NCBI GenBank assembly: GCA_019115455.1
Contig: DXDN01000007.1
Location: forward strand, 1-54,735
Length of the DNA: 54,735 bases
Origin: Candidatus Eubacterium faecigallinarum
GTDB lineage: Bacteria; Bacillota; Clostridia; Oscillospirales; Acutalibacteraceae
Direction: 5' to 3'
Under the pieces are notes generated by a model that saw nothing but the letters and a program-made list of their open reading frames with translations, did not search any database and was not told the origin of the DNA. The translations under genes were made by a program, and so were the position numbers. Every line of letters begins with the position of its first letter. Position 1 is the first letter of the stretch. Below, piece by piece: positions 52,382 through 54,735 of this stretch.

Positions 52382-54046
52382 TTATGAGATTCTCAACGTA
52401 CCGTTATCACTATGCCAAACAAGGATATAACCGCTGGGGATCTGTGCCCAGAGGTTGCCGTCCTTATCCTTTACGTTTGCTGAAACTGTCACTTTCGTGC
52501 CTTTCTTGAGATACGCATTTGCTGATGATACTTTTGATGTTGCGTTCTGTTTTGCGTTTGCTGTAATCTGGCTTACCTTTTTTCTTGTGAAAGTGCCGTC
52601 GGAATTTCTCTTATACACTCCGCATATTTCTTTGAGCGTATAGGTGCCTGTTTTTACCGACGGTGCTGTCTGAGCTGTTGCGTACGCGCTGACCGGGCAA
52701 TAAGCGTATCTGCCTGTCTTTACTACATATACATAATCAACTGTTGCAGATATATGGCTGAGTACTTTTATCTGCGTCTGGGCAAGGTACTGATACTTAG
52801 TACCGCTGAGATTTGATTTTGAGTATAGAGTCGTTGCTTTCTTAAGCCTGTAATATGCCCCTACAGTCGTTTTGTAAGAAGTGCTTACAGAAACCGAGCC
52901 ATTCGGCGCAACTGCTGACAGATACTCCGTGCTTACCCATCCGGTTACCGGTGAAGTTATATAGCTCCAGGTGCTGCTGGTCTTTGTTACCTTGACCTTT
53001 GTGCCTCTGGAGAGTGTACTCTTTACTGCGTAATTCGTTCCTGCTCCTGAGCGCACGTTAAGAGGAGCACTCTGGGTTGCCACATACCTTGTATAATTTA
53101 CGTCCTTTGACGGTGTTGGCTTTGCAACACCTGAGCCCTTGCCTGCGTCGTTACTGAATATCCAGTACTGCACGGCGTTTGAATATTTCTTGAAATTAGT
53201 TTCACTTACATAAGCAGCATTTCCTGATACTCTGACATTTGCCGCACGTCTTGAGGCGGTATTGAATTTGCCGCTGTAAAGATACGGGTCGTACACTGTT
53301 ATTGTGCCGCCGTTATCAGCCACAAGCACGACATAGTGACCGCCTGTTGTCCATAGTCCGCTGTTGCAGCTTGCTATTACGAAATAACCGTTTTTAAGAT
53401 AATTAGTCATTGTGGAAAATCTTGTGGTGGTGTAATATTCCTCAAAACCGAAATAGTCGGCTACGAAAGGAAACGCCGCCCAGGCTGTACCGTTATTTGC
53501 CGTTCTGTAGCCGTTATCCACAAAGAGCTTCGCCATAGTTGTGGGAAGTATTGCGCCCTTGCTGGAGGATACAACCATTGCGGCGGCAGTAGGTCCGCAG
53601 GCACTGGAAGCCATTGTCTGCGTTTTGTTGCCTGTGCTTGTATAAAGGACATTAGCCCATCTGCTGTCCACCTGGTTATAATAGGTCAGTCCTGAATACG
53701 CGCCCAAGAGCGACATACCGTCACCGCTGTTAGAACCGTTATATGCGACGTTCTCCTGCTCGACAACGGCGTCAGACTCCAGCTCTTTTTCCTTATCAAG
53801 TCCGGATTCTATCACCTCGTCGGTGGCGATGTCCTCGCCCTGTTCCACGGCATTTGAGGTATCTTCGGCAAGGGATTCTACCTCGTCGGATATGATGACC
53901 TCGCTGCCGATATTTTGAGTTGTACTTTCCTGAGTTACGGTATTTTCGCTGCCGCTGTGAGCAGTGCATCCGGCAGCTGCGGCGATTAATGCGACAGCCA
54001 AGATAACACTCAGCGCCGCCTTTATTTTTTTTAAGTTATAAATCAA
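52382..54046 (-). CDS. Secreted lipoprotein with C39-like peptidase and SH3b domains
   Basis: 554 residues. The lipoprotein signal ends at Cys27 (AAAAGC). An acidic, Ser/Glu-rich spacer (about 28-110) follows. The C39_2-type papain-like peptidase has catalytic Cys150 (SSACGPTAAAM), His237 (GGHYVVLVAD) and Asp253 (VYDPYLYSG). A bacterial SH3 domain follows at about 316-380 (LNVRSGAGTNYAVKSTLSRG), with two more SH3-like beta stretches to the C-terminus. It probably cleaves a peptide bond in peptidoglycan or a surface protein while tethered to the membrane. It lies 95 bp upstream of the holin-like gene and 77 bp downstream of the XhlA-like gene. Confidence 0.82.
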   Translation of the reverse strand: MIYNLKKIKAALSVILAVALIAAAAGCTAHSGSENTVTQESTTQNIGSEVIISDEVESLAEDTSNAVEQGEDIATDEVIESGLDKEKELESDAVVEQENVAYNGSNSGDGMSLLGAYSGLTYYNQVDSRWANVLYTSTGNKTQTMASSACGPTAAAMVVSSSKGAILPTTMAKLFVDNGYRTANNGTAWAAFPFVADYFGFEEYYTTTRFSTMTNYLKNGYFVIASCNSGLWTTGGHYVVLVADNGGTITVYDPYLYSGKFNTASRRAANVRVSGNAAYVSETNFKKYSNAVQYWIFSNDAGKGSGVAKPTPSKDVNYTRYVATQSAPLNVRSGAGTNYAVKSTLSRGTKVKVTKTSSTWSYITSPVTGWVSTEYLSAVAPNGSVSVSTSYKTTVGAYYRLKKATTLYSKSNLSGTKYQYLAQTQIKVLSHISATVDYVYVVKTGRYAYCPVSAYATAQTAPSVKTGTYTLKEICGVYKRNSDGTFTRKKVSQITANAKQNATSKVSSANAYLKKGTKVTVSANVKDKDGNLWAQIPSGYILVWHSDNGTLRIS

Positions 54047-54122
54047 AAAATCACTCCGTTTTTGTCAGTTATTATCTGTTTATAAAACCCCCTATATAAT
54101 ATATGAAAATAAAAATAAGCTG

Positions 54123-54380
54123 CTATTTGGTGAAGTTTGCGTTATCCGTCTTTGCATTAACGCCTGTGATATTCTCAATGTCCTCTACCCTATGATTAAG
54201 AACCTTTATCTTCTCCTCCACCACGGGCATTCTTTCGGCAAAGGAATTATGCTTATCAACCTTTTCCTCAAGCTTACCCAAGCGATATGAGGTCAGCTTT
54301 GACGAGGTAATGATACCGCCGAATGAGCCCATAAGAGTACCTGCCATTGCCACAAGCGCAATTATCAGTTCTTTATCCAT
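54123..54380 (-). CDS. XhlA-like small membrane protein (phage hemolysin/holin accessory type)
   Basis: 85 residues. One N-terminal membrane span (LIIALVAMAGTLMGSFGGIIT) is followed by a coiled-coil (YRLGKLEEKVDKHNSFAERMPVVEEKIKVLNHRVEDIEN). This build and the Leu-Glu-Glu-Lys-Val-Asp-Lys-His core are like proteins next to holins in Clostridium phages and to XhlA. First gene of the three-gene run; ATG follows GAGGAGG. Function in the host is unknown. Confidence 0.6.
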   Translation of the reverse strand: MDKELIIALVAMAGTLMGSFGGIITSSKLTSYRLGKLEEKVDKHNSFAERMPVVEEKIKVLNHRVEDIENITGVNAKTDNANFTK

Positions 54381-54445
54381 ATAAATAAGCCTCCTCGTTC
54401 CACGTTTTCGTGTTAATACAGGTCTGAGACATCCTGTACTTTACC

Positions 54446-54474
54446 ATATTATTCAGGCAGTATTTACTTTGCAA
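54446..54474 (-). promoter_or_regulatory. Promoter of the XhlA/C39-lipoprotein/holin run
   Basis: On the minus strand -35 TTGCAA (54474-54469), a 17-bp spacer and -10 TAATAT (54451-54446). The leader to ATG 54380 contains a CACG/CGTG hairpin and GAGGAGG. Confidence 0.55.
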
Positions 54475-54540
54475 TCAAGTGTGTAAATTGTTACCCTTTA
54501 TATATAGTAAATATCGTCAATACACGGCATAAAAGAAAGC

Positions 54541-54625
54541 TGATTTGGTGCAAAAATGACTGATTTTTTACATTTGAGGTACCGATTTTTACATTTGAAG
54601 TACTGATTTTTATACATTTTTTGAT
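54541..54625. repeat. Iteron-like direct repeats (20-22 bp period)
   Basis: Four imperfect tandem units starting TGATTT or CGATTT at 54541, 54561, 54583 and 54604. Units 2 and 3 share almost the whole of GATTTTTACATTTGA-G/A-GTAC. The 20-22-bp spacing is about two helical turns, as in arrays of protein-binding sites. It lies in a 355-bp non-coding end region, upstream of the lysis-like cassette. Confidence 0.55.
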
Positions 54626-54735
54626 GCATTTATTGATGTATAATTATTCGTTTTTACGTATATTTATAAATATTTTTTCATTTGCTATTGACAATATATT
54701 ACTTGCGTGTATCAAGGTGCGCTCGCCGGATTGGC

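Overview
The window is a dense, low-to-mid GC stretch of chromosome from an anaerobic, probably spore-forming Firmicute. Clostridia of the Ruminococcus/Oscillospiraceae type fits best. Evidence: a gerW (ytfJ) sporulation gene, a SigH/Spo0H-like sigma factor, a ClpE-type Clp ATPase, an ECF transporter core next to truA, several TTG/GTG starts with strong Shine-Dalgarno sites, and many promoters of the form TTGACA-17 bp-TATAAT. No ribosomal RNA gene is inside the window, but the left edge carries what looks like the promoter and leader of an rRNA operon running leftwards. Most genes lie on the minus strand. The species cannot be fixed from this sequence alone.

Layout. 1-1810: rRNA-type leader (-), metA with its own promoter and terminator (+), a GNAT acetyltransferase (+). 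1964-5132 (-): a three-gene biotin-dependent carboxyltransferase operon of transcarboxylase type (12S-like, biotin carrier, 5S/OadA-like). 5293-15703 (-): a long run of lipoprotein, response regulator, histidine kinase, DUF1385, prmC, M50 protease, scpA, scpB, ytfI-like, gerW, D-Ala-D-Ala carboxypeptidase and rluB. This resembles the scpAB/rluB/resDE neighbourhood of Bacillus. 15860-17895 (-): uracil salvage (upp-uraA). 18032-22830 (-): uvrB-uvrA. 23041-25209 (-): a secreted protein with six fibronectin-III-like repeats and a CHAP hydrolase domain. 25359-25863 (-): five tRNAs (Gly, Arg, His, Gln, Lys in transcription order). 25921-38500 (-): ruvC-ruvA-ruvB-glmM-RNA methyltransferase-ecfA1-ecfA2-ecfT-truA-DUF5711-cvpA-pgsA-clpE. 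38621-40440: a flavodoxin-fold reductase (-) and a cation-efflux protein (+) from divergent starts. 40529-44924 (-): ilvB-ilvN-leuC-leuD plus a UPF0158-like gene, for branched-chain amino acids. 45094-47219 (+): ychF, a SigH-like sigma factor and a zinc-ribbon protein. 47273-52044: two tRNA-Ser genes, an acyltransferase, a DUF6512-like membrane protein, a PHP-domain protein, a membrane-embedded M28 peptidase and a tRNA-Asp/tRNA-Thr pair. 52045-54380 (-): an XhlA-like protein, a C39-peptidase/SH3 lipoprotein and a holin-like protein. 54381-54735: promoter, an iteron-like repeat array and nothing coding.

Most of the window is housekeeping: DNA repair and recombination (uvrAB, ruvABC), chromosome condensation (scpAB), wall and lipid synthesis (glmM, pgsA, Dac), RNA modification (rluB, truA, RlmI-like), branched-chain amino acid synthesis and uracil salvage. 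The stretches worth a second look are the phage-lysis-like cassette with its upstream repeat array at the right edge, the transcarboxylase operon with an unusually divergent 12S-type subunit and no membrane pump, an M28 peptidase whose zinc-site motifs are split by a transmembrane hairpin, a perfect palindrome over the -10 box of the five-tRNA promoter, and a GAAC-N4-GTTC (LexA-type) core inside the terminator hairpin upstream of uvrBA.
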